A DNA stretch of 64,000 bases from Acetobacter pasteurianus subsp. pasteurianus LMG 1262 = NBRC 106471 (GCF_000285275.1 NZ_CADO01000026.1:1-64000), one strand, 5' to 3'. Shown: positions 53,515 through 63,225, numbered from the stretch's first letter. Notes: a model not told the origin generated them from the sequence alone. Numbers and translations are program-made.

Positions 53515-53751
53515 ATGTGGAACGAACCCTACCTAGAAACATGTTGCCGCGCCGCCCTGCACAGGCTTTGCCTTGCCGGTGAGGTTGGCCGCCCAACGGG
53601 CATGAAGGATGACCCCTGCCTGACACGTCTGGCAGGTAAGGGCCTTGCGCGGCAGAACGGGCAGGGGCGTTTTTTTATTACGGATGAAGGCACGGCCCGC
53701 CACGCCAGCGAAGTGCTGAAGCAGGAAGAACTCCACACCAAAAAATCATGA
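53515..53751 (+). CDS. Small winged-helix-like protein coupled to the S24-type regulator
   Basis: A 78-residue protein starting MWNEPYLETCCRAALHRLCL. The C-terminal half (LTRLAGKGLARQNGQGRFFI, then TDEGTARHASEVLK) has the look of a short helix plus wing found in winged-helix DNA-binding domains. No family could be named. An upstream ATG at 53497 would add six residues; neither has a strong ribosome-binding site. Its TGA overlaps the next ATG by four bases (ATGA), so both are probably translated together. It may be an auxiliary factor of the regulator. Confidence 0.5.
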   Translation: MWNEPYLETCCRAALHRLCLAGEVGRPTGMKDDPCLTRLAGKGLARQNGQGRFFITDEGTARHASEVLKQEELHTKKS

Positions 53752-54392
53752 TACCGGCAGAGCGTATATGGCACGCGCTGGACACACTGGCGCAGGAGCG
53801 GGGGCTTACGCCTTCTGGCTTGGCGCGGGCAGCGGGGCTGGATGCCACTACTTTTAATCCCTCGCGCCGCCATACCGGTCAGGGTGTGTGGCGCTGGCCT
53901 GCGCTGCCAAGCCTGCTGCGTGCGTTGGATGTGCTGCGTGTTTCCCTTGCGCAGTTTGAGGGCCATATCTGGGGGTATGAACAACCAGACGAGGCGGAAG
54001 CTCCGGTACCATGTTTTATGCGCAGCCTGCCGCTTTCCTGGCTGAATCAGGAAGGGGTGCTGGACTGGGCAGGTCTGCCCGCCGGAGGGCTGTGGGAGCA
54101 GGAAGAAACATTTTTCAGCCTGCCGTCATCTTCGGCCTATATGTTGCGGGTGGATACGGAAGGTATGGAACCCATCTTGCGGCTAGGGTGTTCCTTGGTG
54201 GTGCACCCCGCATTGCACCCGCGTGGGGCAGACCGCGTGGTGCTGATACGCCCGGGCCAAGCCCCCGTGGTAGGTATTTTGCAGGAAAAACCCGTGCTGG
54301 CCATTCAGCCCTTTGGGCGCAGCGCCCTGCAACCTGTGCCGCAGGCGGCGGCAGGCGTATGGCTGCACCGTATTGTGCTGATATCGGGCTAA
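53748..54392 (+). CDS. S24/LexA-like transcriptional regulator lacking catalytic residues
   Basis: A 214-residue protein. Residues 1-60 resemble the N-terminal HTH of alphaproteobacterial S24-type repressors (RIWHALDTLAQERGLTPSGL). Residues 125-210 match the S24 fold (YMLRVDTEGMEPILRLGCSL), but the position of the catalytic Ser (normally GDSMEP) is Gly139 and the expected Lys region is VVGILQE, so both residues of the Ser-Lys dyad are lost. It should therefore act as a repressor or activator without autocleavage. It follows gcd and is translationally coupled to a small upstream ORF. Its targets are unknown. Confidence 0.75.
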   Translation: MIPAERIWHALDTLAQERGLTPSGLARAAGLDATTFNPSRRHTGQGVWRWPALPSLLRALDVLRVSLAQFEGHIWGYEQPDEAEAPVPCFMRSLPLSWLNQEGVLDWAGLPAGGLWEQEETFFSLPSSSAYMLRVDTEGMEPILRLGCSLVVHPALHPRGADRVVLIRPGQAPVVGILQEKPVLAIQPFGRSALQPVPQAAAGVWLHRIVLISG

Positions 54393-54517
54393 AAAACAGG
54401 CTGCGGACTGGTGCCAAATGCGGCAGTGTGCGCAATAGGGAAAAAATTTACCTGATAATGGCCCAAGCCCGTGCGGAAGCGGCTGACTTTTCTTTCCGTT
54501 TCGCTTAAAGGAGCAGC

Positions 54518-56323
54518 ATGACCGATACACCCCTTTCGCTCATCCGCAATTTTTCCATCATCGCACATATCGATCATGGAAAATCCACTCTGGCTGACCG
54601 CCTGATTCAGGCGTGCGGTGCCCTGACCGCGCGTGAAATGACCAATCAGGTTCTGGACAACATGGATCTGGAGCGTGAGCGTGGCATTACCATTAAGGCG
54701 CAAACCGTCCGGCTGACCTATCCGGCCAAGGATGGCAACACCTATGTGCTGAACCTGATGGACACCCCCGGACACGTGGACTTCGCTTACGAAGTCAGCC
54801 GGTCTCTGGCGGCGTGTGAGGGTTCTCTGCTGGTGGTGGATGCCTCTCAGGGGGTGGAAGCGCAAACACTGGCCAACGTGTATCAGGCCATTGATGCCAA
54901 CCATGAAATTGTGCCCGTGCTCAACAAGGTGGATCTGCCAGCCGCAGAACCCAAGCGCGTAAAGGCTCAGATTGAAGAAGTTATTGGCATTCCGGCCGAT
55001 GATGCGGTGGAAATTTCCGCCAAAACCGGCCTGAATATTGAAGGTGTGCTGGAAGCTGTGGTGACCCGCCTGCCACCCCCAACGGGTGATGCGGAAAAGC
55101 CCCTGCAGGCCATGCTGATTGATAGCTGGTACGACCCGTATTTGGGTGTGATCGTGCTGGTGCGTATTAAGGAAGGGCGGCTCAAGCGCGGCATGAAGGT
55201 GCGCATGATGTCCTCCGGCGCGGTGCATCAGGTGGATCAGGTGGGTGTGTTTGCCCCACGCATGACCAGCGTTGAAAGCCTTGGCCCGGGTGAAATGGGC
55301 TTTATTAACGCGGCTATCAAAACCGTGGCGGACTGTAATGTGGGTGACACCATTACGGATGATCGCCGCCCGGCAGAAAAGCCGCTGCCCGGGTTCAAAC
55401 CCTCCATCCCCGTGGTGTGGTGTGGCCTGTACCCCGTTGTGGCCGATGACTTTGAAAAACTGCGTGACAGCCTTGCCAAGCTGCGCCTGAACGATGCCTC
55501 CTTCCACTATGAGGCCGAAACCTCCGCAGCCCTTGGCTTTGGTTTCCGTTGTGGCTTCCTCGGTCTGCTGCATCTGGAAATTATTCAGGAACGTCTCTCG
55601 CGCGAGTTCGATCTGGATCTGATCGCAACCGCACCTTCCGTTGTGTACAAAATCACTCGCACCAATGGTGAGCGTGAGGAACTGCACAACCCGGCGGACA
55701 TGCCCGATTCCTCCCTGATTGAAACCATTGAGGAACCGTGGATTAAAGCCACCATCATGGTGCCGGATGAATATCTGGGCGCGGTGCTGACACTGTGCAC
55801 AGAGCGGCGCGGCGTGCAGGTGGATCTGACCTATGTGGGCAGCCGTGCCATGGCTGTGTACCGCCTGCCGCTGAACGAAGTGGTGTTTGATTTCTATGAC
55901 CGCCTGAAATCTCTCACCCGCGGGTATGCCAGCTTCGATTATCAGATGGATGGGTATGAGGAGAGTGACCTCGTGCGTATTTCCATTCTGGTCAATCAGG
56001 AACCAGTGGATGCGCTGTCCTTCATTGCGCACCGCACGGCGGCGGAATCTCGCGGGCGTTCCATTTGCGCGCGCTTGAAGGATCTTATCCCCCGCCAGTT
56101 GTTCAAGATCGCCATTCAGGCCGCCATTGGCAGCAAGGTGATTGCGCGTGAAACCATTGGCGCACTCTCCAAGGATGTAACGGCCAAGTGTTATGGTGGT
56201 GATATCTCCCGTAAGCGCAAACTTCTGGAAAAACAGAAGGAAGGTAAAAAGCGCATGCGGCAGTTTGGTAAGGTGGAAATTCCGCAAAGCGCCTTCCTGG
56301 CCGCGCTTAAAATGGAACACTGA
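54518..56323 (+). CDS. lepA: Elongation factor 4 (LepA)
   Basis: A 601-residue translational GTPase that back-translocates ribosomes. G1 HIDHGKST is at 17-24, followed by [17 protein letters not shown], and NKVD. EF-G-like domains are followed by the LepA-specific C-terminal domain ending in [17 protein letters not shown]. Length matches the family exactly. AAAGGAG precedes the ATG. It is followed by metX. Confidence 0.97.
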   Translation: MTDTPLSLIRNFSIIAHIDHGKSTLADRLIQACGALTAREMTNQVLDNMDLERERGITIKAQTVRLTYPAKDGNTYVLNLMDTPGHVDFAYEVSRSLAACEGSLLVVDASQGVEAQTLANVYQAIDANHEIVPVLNKVDLPAAEPKRVKAQIEEVIGIPADDAVEISAKTGLNIEGVLEAVVTRLPPPTGDAEKPLQAMLIDSWYDPYLGVIVLVRIKEGRLKRGMKVRMMSSGAVHQVDQVGVFAPRMTSVESLGPGEMGFINAAIKTVADCNVGDTITDDRRPAEKPLPGFKPSIPVVWCGLYPVVADDFEKLRDSLAKLRLNDASFHYEAETSAALGFGFRCGFLGLLHLEIIQERLSREFDLDLIATAPSVVYKITRTNGEREELHNPADMPDSSLIETIEEPWIKATIMVPDEYLGAVLTLCTERRGVQVDLTYVGSRAMAVYRLPLNEVVFDFYDRLKSLTRGYASFDYQMDGYEESDLVRISILVNQEPVDALSFIAHRTAAESRGRSICARLKDLIPRQLFKIAIQAAIGSKVIARETIGALSKDVTAKCYGGDISRKRKLLEKQKEGKKRMRQFGKVEIPQSAFLAALKMEH

Positions 56324-56449
56324 AACAGGACCGGGCGGAACTTTCCAGCACATCGGGCGTAACAGGGCAGGGCCGTTGGAAACCGGACTTGCCTTGTCCT
56401 GTAAACGTCCGTATGCCGGAGAGGATTGTTTGGAGCATTCGGCGTTTTT

Positions 56450-57625
56450 ATGAACAGCACAACACCCTTGGCCATTGGTGAACAGCAGCATGTCCGGTTT
56501 GCCGAAGGGCTGGGGCTGGATTGCGGCGTTACGCTTGCCCCTGTTGATATTGCCTACCGCACCTATGGCACGCTTTCAGAAAAGCGGGATAACGCCATAC
56601 TGATCTGCCACGCCTTTACGGGGGACCAGTACGTGGCAGAGGAACACCCGCTTACGGGCAAGCCCGGCTGGTGGAGCCGCATGGTAGGGCCGGGAAAGCC
56701 CATTGATACCAACAGGTTTTTTGTTATCTGCTCCAATGTTTTGGGGGGGTGTATGGGCAGCACCGGCCCACGCTCCACCCGCACGGATGGGGAAGGTGAT
56801 GGCGTAGAGCTTTGGGGCACGGCGTTTCCGCCCATTACCATTCGGGATATGGTGCGCGCGCAGCACAAGCTTGTGCAGGCACTGGGTATAGAAAAGCTGT
56901 TTGCCGTTATCGGTGGTTCCATGGGTGGCATGCAGGTGCTGGAATGGACAGTTACCTACCCGCAGATGATGCTGGCTGCCATGCCCATTGCCACGGCACC
57001 TTTCCATTCCGCCCAGAACATTGCGTTTAACGAGGTCGGGCGGCAGGCCATTATTGCAGACCCGGACTGGCGCGGTGGCCGCTATTGGGCGGATGATGTT
57101 GTGCCTGCCCGTGGTTTGGCTGTGGCCCGTATGATGGGCCATATCACCTACCTTTCGGAAGAAGCCTTAACGCGCAAATTCGGTCGCCGTATGCGGCGCG
57201 GGCCTGTTGGCGGGCAGGGGCCAGAAGGCCCTGTTTCCATGTTCAGCGATATTTTCGAGGTGGAATCTTACCTGCGTTATCAGGGCTCCACCTTTGTACG
57301 CCGGTTTGATGCCAACTCCTACCTCACCATCACCCGCGCGATGGATTGGTTTGATATTGCCGCAGATCATGATGGGGAACTCACACACGCTTTTGCCGGT
57401 ACGCCAGTGCGGTTTTGTGTGGTGTCGTTCTCGTCCGACTGGTTGTTCCCCACATCGGCGGCCCGCACATTGGTGCGTGCGCTCAACCGGGCTGCGGCCA
57501 ATGTCTCGTTTGTAGAAATCGAGACAGACAAAGGGCACGATGCTTTCTTGCTGGAAGAACCGGATTTTGACCGCACGGTGCGTGGCTTTTTGTGTGGTGT
57601 GGCCGAACATGCGGGGCTTGCCTGA
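56450..57625 (+). CDS. metX: Homoserine O-acetyltransferase
   Basis: A 391-residue alpha/beta-hydrolase-fold acyltransferase that activates homoserine with acetyl-CoA for methionine synthesis. The catalytic triad is visible: Ser157 in GGSMGG, Asp330 in SSDWLFP, His363 in GHDAF. The active-site region [12 protein letters not shown] is conserved. O-succinyl use is known for some family members, so the acyl donor is not certain. The start is placed at MNSTTPLA; an upstream TTG (56426) is preceded by AGAGGA but without proper spacing. Its stop codon overlaps the metW start by one base. Confidence 0.93.
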   Translation: MNSTTPLAIGEQQHVRFAEGLGLDCGVTLAPVDIAYRTYGTLSEKRDNAILICHAFTGDQYVAEEHPLTGKPGWWSRMVGPGKPIDTNRFFVICSNVLGGCMGSTGPRSTRTDGEGDGVELWGTAFPPITIRDMVRAQHKLVQALGIEKLFAVIGGSMGGMQVLEWTVTYPQMMLAAMPIATAPFHSAQNIAFNEVGRQAIIADPDWRGGRYWADDVVPARGLAVARMMGHITYLSEEALTRKFGRRMRRGPVGGQGPEGPVSMFSDIFEVESYLRYQGSTFVRRFDANSYLTITRAMDWFDIAADHDGELTHAFAGTPVRFCVVSFSSDWLFPTSAARTLVRALNRAAANVSFVEIETDKGHDAFLLEEPDFDRTVRGFLCGVAEHAGLA

Positions 57626-58230
57626 TGCGTCTTGACCAGCGGCTGATTGCCGAAATGATAGCCCCCGGCACCCGCGTGCTGGATATTGGCAGCGGAGATG
57701 GCACGCTTATTGACCATCTGTTCCGTTACCGTGGGTGTGATGCGCGCGGTATTGAGCTGAATATGGAGCTTGTTACCAAGTCTGTCGCACATGGCCTGCC
57801 TGTGGTGCATGGTGATGCAGACCACGATCTGGCGCATTATCCGCACCATGCGTTTGATTACGTGGTGCTGCAACGCACCTTGCAGGCAGTGGCCCGCCCG
57901 CGGGAGGTGCTGCGGCAAATGCTGCGTATTGGGCGGCATGCCATTGTCTCATTCCCCAATTTTGGACATTGGGAACTTCGGCTCAAGCTGCTGCTCAGTG
58001 GCCGTATGCCCATGACATCCGTCTGGCACACACCGTGGTATGAAACCCCGAACATTCACCCCTGTACAATCCGAGACTTTCTGGAGTTGTGTAAACAGGA
58101 TGGCTACATTGTAGAGCAATGGATGGCCGTGGATGAGGAGGGCGAACGTGCCCCGTGGCGGCGCTCTATCCGGCTGGCCAATCTGTTTGGGGAGCAAGCA
58201 CTTTTCCTGCTCCGGCGCCGAAATGGCTAA
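57625..58230 (+). CDS. metW: Methionine biosynthesis protein MetW
   Basis: A 201-residue methyltransferase-fold protein. The SAM-binding-like motif VLDIGSGDG is near residue 20, and the characteristic MetW segments SFPNFGHWELRLKLLLSGRM and HTPWYETPNIH are present. MetW works with MetX in homoserine acetylation in many bacteria, apparently by forming a complex. The TGATG overlap with metX implies coupling. The role of the methyltransferase fold itself is unclear. Confidence 0.94.
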   Translation: MRLDQRLIAEMIAPGTRVLDIGSGDGTLIDHLFRYRGCDARGIELNMELVTKSVAHGLPVVHGDADHDLAHYPHHAFDYVVLQRTLQAVARPREVLRQMLRIGRHAIVSFPNFGHWELRLKLLLSGRMPMTSVWHTPWYETPNIHPCTIRDFLELCKQDGYIVEQWMAVDEEGERAPWRRSIRLANLFGEQALFLLRRRNG

Positions 58231-58686
58231 GGGGTGAAGGCTGTGCGCCAATAAGTTGCCTAAAAATTATGTTAGATTTATGCCATTTGCGTGAATGATC
58301 CGCTGAATGCTCTAAATGGCAATATTTTAAAAAGACCTTTAAGATATCAGCATAAACCGTTTAAAACCGACAATGTTATAACGATTTTTACCCCGATTTC
58401 TAAAAATTCCTCAACATTACACGAACATCATTTTAGGACTAATATGGTACGGAAGCCTTGCGGGGTTTGGGAAGTCCCCTTATATACACTTTTACAAGGT
58501 TTGTGAGGAACGAACTCAGTTTGAAAACTTCCTTATCGGATCTTGATGTGTTCAAAAATTTGTGGGTGCTCAGCTAAAAACCGGTGCAAAAATGTTCCGT
58601 GTGCGCCACAAAACATACAGTGCATAACTGAAAAGGGTGCGGTCTCTCGATCTCGTTTTCAGGCTGCACAAATAAGGTTGGCCCTG
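58231..58686. other. AT-rich upstream region of the RhlE-type helicase gene
   Basis: 456 bases. From about 58250 to 58470 it is much richer in A and T than neighbouring genes, with several A-runs. A 71-codon frame (58291-58506) lacks a ribosome-binding site and conserved look and is not called. The spacer likely holds the promoter and a long leader of the helicase gene, as is common for cold-regulated RNA helicases. No specific element is claimed. Confidence 0.5.
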
Positions 58687-60024
58687 ATGACCAAATTTTC
58701 CGATCTAGCACTTGCTCCACCACTGCTGAAGGCACTGGCAGAGCAGGGTTATGATACACCCACTCCTATTCAGGAACGTTCCATCCCCTATCTGTTGCAG
58801 GGGCGTGATCTGCTGGGTCTGGCCCAGACAGGCACAGGCAAAACCGCATCTTTTGCGCTGCCTATTCTGGAACATCTGATCAAAAACCCCCGCGCAAACA
58901 CGCCCAAGCAGCCGCGTGTTCTGGTGCTGGCCCCCACGCGTGAGCTTGTGGCCCAGATTAGCGATAGCTTTAAGGCTTACGCACGCCACATGAAGTTTAC
59001 GCAGGCCGTTGTGTTCGGCGGTGTAGGCCAGGGCAGGCAGGTTGAAGCCATGCGCCGTGGTGTAGATGTGCTTGTGGCTGCACCGGGCCGTCTGCTTGAT
59101 CTGATGGGTCAGGGCTTTATTGACCTGTCCGGTCTGGAAATTCTGGTGCTGGACGAAGCCGACCGCATGCTGGACATGGGTTTTGTGCGCGATATCCGCC
59201 GCATCATGACCTTTGTGCCAGAGCAGCGTCAGACGCTTCTGTTCTCTGCCACCATGCCGCGCAGCATTGAAGATCTGGCAGCATCCTTGCTGAATGATCC
59301 GGCACGCGTTGAAGTGGCACCGCCTTCCAGCACGGTGGATCGTATTCAGCAGGCTGTCATGTTCGTAAATGGCGCGGGCGATAAGCGCGATGCGTTGCTG
59401 AACATGGTGGAATCTCCCAAGGTTTCCCGCGCTGTGGTGTTCACGCTCATGAAGCATGAAGCCAACAAGGTTGCGGAATTTCTGAACAAGAACAACGTGG
59501 TGGCAGAAGCCATTCACGGCAACAAGTCTCAGGGTGCGCGTGAGCGAGCCATGAAGGGCTTCCGCTCCGGTTCCGTTAAGGTGCTGGTGGCAACAGATAT
59601 TGCTGCCCGCGGTATTGATGTGGACGACGTAAGCCACGTGTTCAATTACGATCTGCCAAACGTGCCGGAAAGCTACGTGCACCGCATTGGTCGTACAGCA
59701 CGTGCGGGGCGTGATGGCTGGGCTGTTTCCTTCTGCGATGCAGAACAGCGGGCTTGGCTGCGTGATATTGAACGCACCATTGGCAAGACTGTGCCGGTGG
59801 TTCGGGATCATCCGTGGCACTCGGCTGAGGCCGAAGCTTCCACCATGCGTCCGCCTGTTCTGGGTGGCGGTGGCCGTGGCCGTGGTGGCCCGCGCGGCGG
59901 TGGTGCTCCACGTGGTGGCGCACCTCGTGGGGGTGCTCCCGGTGGTGGTCGTGGTGGCCCGCGCCGTTCCGGTGGTGGTGCTCGCAGCGGTGGCCGTTCC
60001 GGTGCACCTGCTGGCCGCATGTAA
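58687..60024 (+). CDS. rhlE: DEAD-box RNA helicase, RhlE type
   Basis: A 445-residue ATP-dependent RNA helicase. The Q-motif region TPTPIQERSIPYLL, motif I AQTGTGKT, motif Ia PTREL, motif II DEAD (VLDEADRMLDMGF), motif III SAT, and motif VI HRIGRTARAG are all intact. The last 50 residues are Gly/Arg/Pro-rich (RGG-like), a typical RNA-binding tail. Likely roles are ribosome assembly and mRNA decay at low temperature. The ATG at 58687 matches the family start (MTKFSDLALAPPLLKALAE) with AAGG nine bases before it. Confidence 0.94.
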   Translation: MTKFSDLALAPPLLKALAEQGYDTPTPIQERSIPYLLQGRDLLGLAQTGTGKTASFALPILEHLIKNPRANTPKQPRVLVLAPTRELVAQISDSFKAYARHMKFTQAVVFGGVGQGRQVEAMRRGVDVLVAAPGRLLDLMGQGFIDLSGLEILVLDEADRMLDMGFVRDIRRIMTFVPEQRQTLLFSATMPRSIEDLAASLLNDPARVEVAPPSSTVDRIQQAVMFVNGAGDKRDALLNMVESPKVSRAVVFTLMKHEANKVAEFLNKNNVVAEAIHGNKSQGARERAMKGFRSGSVKVLVATDIAARGIDVDDVSHVFNYDLPNVPESYVHRIGRTARAGRDGWAVSFCDAEQRAWLRDIERTIGKTVPVVRDHPWHSAEAEASTMRPPVLGGGGRGRGGPRGGGAPRGGAPRGGAPGGGRGGPRRSGGGARSGGRSGAPAGRM

Positions 60025-60053
60025 TATCTCAGGCGCATAGCTTGCAAAATAAG

Positions 60054-60087
60054 GCTGCTGCATCCTTTGGGTGCGGCAGCTTTTTTT
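60054..60087 (+). terminator. Terminator of the helicase gene
   Basis: GCTGCTGCA (60054-60062) pairs with TGCGGCAGC (60072-60080, one mismatch), followed by seven Ts at 60081-60087. Confidence 0.88.
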
Positions 60088-60100
60088 GTTTTGGGGTGCG

Positions 60101-61066
60101 CTAAGGCTGTGGCTGTTTTTTGGTGGATGGTAAACGTAGTGAGATGGAAACGGGGCAGTGATCGGAAAGGTTTTGCCCGGTTTCCTCCGCCAAAGGTATC
60201 ACGCGCAAGGAGTTAGGGACTTTCCATGCCCGTGCGGCTCCACCCAGAATAATGTGGTCTATAAAATAGCTGCCACCTTGGCATGGGCTTGCCATGCCAG
60301 CGGTTGCCAGATCCAGCGGTGCAATACGTAACAGCGTAAGAAACAGCGGATCATGCACCGTAAGGTGGCGGTTAAAATCTCCCATAATGGCGAAGGCTTC
60401 ATGGTGTTGGGTGCGGTCGGCCACCCAATCATCCAGCGCGGCAAATTGCTGCCAAAGCGTTGTGCAGGCAGGGCGGGAAGCATGGAGCAGGTTATCTGGG
60501 CATCCGGCTTTAAGATGCACAACCAGAATGCGCAGGGCCTGCCCGTTCTGGTGCAGCGTAATATCCAGCCCACTGCGTAAGTGATGGTGCGTGGCCGGGG
60601 CTGTTGCGTAGGCATCCAGCGCCGTAACATCCGGGTTTTGTTCAAACGGAATATCTGCCCGCACAGCCAGCGCCGTATGCTGCAATATATGGTCTTGGCT
60701 GATGGCAAGGTGATAACGCGCTAATGGAAAAAGCTGCCCGGCACCGGCAGGGCTTTCTACTTCCTGCAAGGCCACAACATCGCCGTGCAAATGGGCGGCA
60801 TAGCTGGCAAGGCTGGAAATATCGGCAGATGTGCGATGGGGAATATCTGGCGGCGCCTGTGCGTAACCGGGGTGTACCGGATCAAGCAGCCAGTCTAAAT
60901 TCCATGTGCTGAGTTTAAGTGTGTCTGCTGCGGTTGCCGAAGTAAAACTCAGGCAACACGCAGCCAGAACAAGTGCAGAAAAGAAGAACGAAGGGCCTTT
61001 AGGCGGCTTTTTCTTCCATCTGTGTAATAACAGTTTTAATGGGCAGGCTTTTACGTGTTTGTTCAT
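60101..61066 (-). CDS. Secreted endonuclease/exonuclease/phosphatase (EEP) family protein
   Basis: A 321-residue protein. The start at 61066 gives a basic n-region (MNKHVK...HRWKKKPPKG) and the hydrophobic run PSFFFSALVLAACCLSFTSATAA, that is a signal peptide. The EEP fold follows: STWNLDWL, VVALQEVE (metal-binding Glu), AIMGDFNRH (Asp/Asn), and SDHCPVSI (catalytic His). It may act as an extracellular nuclease or lipid phosphatase. This start overlaps the carbonic anhydrase gene by 68 bases, and no start codon exists nearer the hydrophobic region, so the N-terminus is uncertain. Confidence 0.75.
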   Translation of the reverse strand: MNKHVKACPLKLLLHRWKKKPPKGPSFFFSALVLAACCLSFTSATAADTLKLSTWNLDWLLDPVHPGYAQAPPDIPHRTSADISSLASYAAHLHGDVVALQEVESPAGAGQLFPLARYHLAISQDHILQHTALAVRADIPFEQNPDVTALDAYATAPATHHHLRSGLDITLHQNGQALRILVVHLKAGCPDNLLHASRPACTTLWQQFAALDDWVADRTQHHEAFAIMGDFNRHLTVHDPLFLTLLRIAPLDLATAGMASPCQGGSYFIDHIILGGAARAWKVPNSLRVIPLAEETGQNLSDHCPVSISLRLPSTKKQPQP

Positions 61067-61685
61067 CCAGCACCGTAATTTCACCGGTGCCGATATCATA
61101 AAACCACCCTTGCAGGAACAGCGTACCCTTTGCCAGACCAGCGGCCACGGCAGGGTGCGTACGCAAATGCGCCAACTGCAACAGCACGTTCTGTTCTGCA
61201 ACAGAGCGCACGGTGGCGGGGCCAACATCTTCGCCTGTAAAGGTGTGCAGTGTGGCCGCGCGGGCGGCTTCTGCATTACGCAGCCATTTGCGCACGGTTG
61301 GCATTTTATCCAGCCCGTTCTTTTCTGGTTCCAGCAGAGCCTTCATGGCACCGCAATCAGAATGGCCGCACACAATAATGGTGGAAACCCCAAGGCCCAG
61401 AACAGCATATTCCACTGCGGAGGACACACCACCCAGCATTTCACCATATGCGGGTACAAGGTTGCCAATGTTGCGCAGAATAAACAAATCACCCGGCCCT
61501 GTCTGGGTAATCAGGTTAGGGTTAATGCGGCTATCTGCACATGCAATAAACAGAGCTTCTGGTGCTTGCCCTTTTGCCAGGCTGGCAAACAGTTCTTTCT
61601 TGGCAGGGAAAATTTCGGTGTTGAAGTGCTCAACGCCACGCAGCAGGGAAAGAAGGCTGCTTCTGGCTTCAGAACATGAGGGCAT
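60999..61685 (-). CDS. Beta-class carbonic anhydrase
   Basis: A 228-residue zinc enzyme interconverting CO2 and bicarbonate in the cytoplasm. Zinc ligands are Cys49 (ACADSR), His108 and Cys111 (CGHSDCG); the Asp51-Arg53 dyad is present. The family length is typical. GGAG precedes the ATG by seven bases. It supplies bicarbonate for carboxylases and pH balance. The downstream EEP gene overlaps its 3' end. Confidence 0.95.
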   Translation of the reverse strand: MPSCSEARSSLLSLLRGVEHFNTEIFPAKKELFASLAKGQAPEALFIACADSRINPNLITQTGPGDLFILRNIGNLVPAYGEMLGGVSSAVEYAVLGLGVSTIIVCGHSDCGAMKALLEPEKNGLDKMPTVRKWLRNAEAARAATLHTFTGEDVGPATVRSVAEQNVLLQLAHLRTHPAVAAGLAKGTLFLQGWFYDIGTGEITVLDEQTRKSLPIKTVITQMEEKAA

Positions 61686-61800
61686 ATAAAAACTCCGGCA
61701 AATTACTATGTCGGTTCACCCTTGTAACAAAAGGGCTTCAACAATGGTGACGGTTAAATAACGGCAAGACAACTTGAGAGTTTTGCACGCAGATGAAAAA

Positions 61801-61831
61801 AAATGCCACCCTCTGTTAGAAGGTGGCATTT
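61801..61831 (-). terminator. Terminator of the NYN gene
   Basis: AAATGCCACC (61801-61810) and GGTGGCATTT (61822-61831) form a perfect 10-bp stem. On the minus strand it is followed by a run of Ts (61792-61800). Confidence 0.88.
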
Positions 61832-61842
61832 GCGTAGAGCGC

Positions 61843-62466
61843 TTAGCTTAGCGGATCATCTTCATCCGGTTCGCTCATCTGGTCTGCCGGGTGGCGCACG
61901 GGTGGGGCATTGGTGCGCACGGGGCGGGGGTTTTCTGTTTGCCTGCGGGTAAAGTTGCCAGCCAGAGCGGAAAGTTCCAGAAACTGGTCAGCCTGCCTGC
62001 GCAAATCATCCCCAATCAACGGCGGGGTGGAGCGCATGGAGGAAACAACGGAAACCCGCGTGCCCTGCCGCTGCACGGCTTCCACCACGCGGCGGAAATC
62101 GGAATCGCCGCTGAACAGAATGGCGTGGTCGATATGCGGGGCCATTTCCATCATGTCCACGGCAATTTCTATGTCCATATTGCCTTTTACGCGGCGCTTG
62201 CCGGTGGAATCGGTAAATTCGCGCGCAGGTTTGGTGACAAGAAAATACCCGTTATAGGAAAGCCAGTCCGTAAGGGGCTTAAGCGGAGAGTAATCTTCCG
62301 TATCCAGAATGGCGGCGTAATAATAAGCGCGGATGATGTGTGTTTTTGCTGCAAAGAAATCCAACAGCTTTTTGTAGTCTACATCAAAACCAAGGCTGCG
62401 GGATGTAGAATAAAGGCTGGAGCCATCAATGAAAAGGCAGGTCTTTTCGGTTTTCTGAAGGTTCAT
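61843..62466 (-). CDS. NYN/LabA-like PIN-fold protein
   Basis: A 207-residue protein with an NYN domain (PIN-like RNase fold) in residues 5-160. Acidic metal-binding positions are Asp14 (FIDGSSLY), Asp98 and Asp104 (MDIEIAVDMM), and Asp121/Asp123 (SGDSDF). The C-terminal 45 residues are Pro/Arg/Asp-rich and probably disordered. It may cleave RNA; LabA-type proteins also affect regulation. GAGG precedes the ATG at 62466. Confidence 0.9.
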   Translation of the reverse strand: MNLQKTEKTCLFIDGSSLYSTSRSLGFDVDYKKLLDFFAAKTHIIRAYYYAAILDTEDYSPLKPLTDWLSYNGYFLVTKPAREFTDSTGKRRVKGNMDIEIAVDMMEMAPHIDHAILFSGDSDFRRVVEAVQRQGTRVSVVSSMRSTPPLIGDDLRRQADQFLELSALAGNFTRRQTENPRPVRTNAPPVRHPADQMSEPDEDDPLS

Positions 62467-62622
62467 AGTAGGTTTCCTCTAAATACTTTGGGGTGCTGTT
62501 TTGGGCATTATTATGAAATGGTCTGAGGTCTTTTCGGTTTTGCTAGAAAGAATGGTAAGATCATCAGATAACGATATCCATCAAATGTGGCAGAATTGTC
62601 TGCGTGGAACGAGTTTATAACG

Positions 62623-63135
62623 ATGCCGGAAAATAATACCAGATCAGTGCTGATAGCGATAGGTGCGAATCTTCCGCATTTGCGATTAAGCGCGCGCCAG
62701 ACGTGTGAACAAGCCGTGCAGGCCTTGAAAAACCTACCCCAATTGGAGGTTGAGGCTGTTTCTCGCTGGTATGAAAGTGCGCCTGTGCCACCATCTGGGC
62801 AGCCTCCTTATGTGAATGGGGTTGTGCGTTGCCGCACCACGCTGGAGCCTCTGGCTCTGCTTGATGCGCTTCAAGGGGTGGAAACGCGGTTGGGGCGTGT
62901 ACGTTCCGTGCCAAATGCAGCGCGCACGCTTGATTTGGATATTATTTCAATAGACAATATACAGCTAAATACAGAGCGACTTATATTGCCGCACCCCCGC
63001 GCAACCCAGCGCGCCTTTGTGCTGTACCCCCTGAACGATGTTGCGCCGGAATGGAAAGACCCCGCAACCGGCAAGGGGCTGGATACCCTGCTTAAAGACG
63101 TTGCAGGGCAGGAAATACAGCCCGCAAAGGAATAA
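62623..63135 (+). CDS. folK: 2-amino-4-hydroxy-6-hydroxymethyldihydropteridine pyrophosphokinase
   Basis: A 170-residue enzyme of folate synthesis that transfers pyrophosphate from ATP to the pterin. The motif RTLDLDIISID and the segments LIAIGANL, SRWYESAPVPPSGQP, and LPHPRATQRAFVLYPL are diagnostic. The start is ATG 62623, 12 codons inside the longest frame, by family alignment. No other folate genes are adjacent; it lies upstream of rpoZ on the same strand. Confidence 0.93.
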   Translation: MPENNTRSVLIAIGANLPHLRLSARQTCEQAVQALKNLPQLEVEAVSRWYESAPVPPSGQPPYVNGVVRCRTTLEPLALLDALQGVETRLGRVRSVPNAARTLDLDIISIDNIQLNTERLILPHPRATQRAFVLYPLNDVAPEWKDPATGKGLDTLLKDVAGQEIQPAKE

Positions 63136-63225
63136 ACTCTTTCGTAGGTGGGGCGGATGCGGTAATATACTCTTTCTGTTCCTGTAAGCATCTATAAGCT
63201 GAAACTTGTCTGGAGGCTCTCCGCA

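Noticed and set aside
54389-56491. 700-codon minus-strand frame antisense to lepA
   Set aside because: Despite its length it is a shadow of lepA, with no motifs or signals of its own.
58291-58506. 71-codon frame in the AT-rich leader of the helicase gene
   Set aside because: No ribosome-binding site, no recognisable features, and AT-rich sequence gives starts by chance.
59860-60010. Possible tandem repeat region in the helicase 3' end
   Set aside because: The GGTGGT-type repetition encodes the RGG/Gly-rich tail of the helicase, which is a normal feature of the family and not a separate repeat element.
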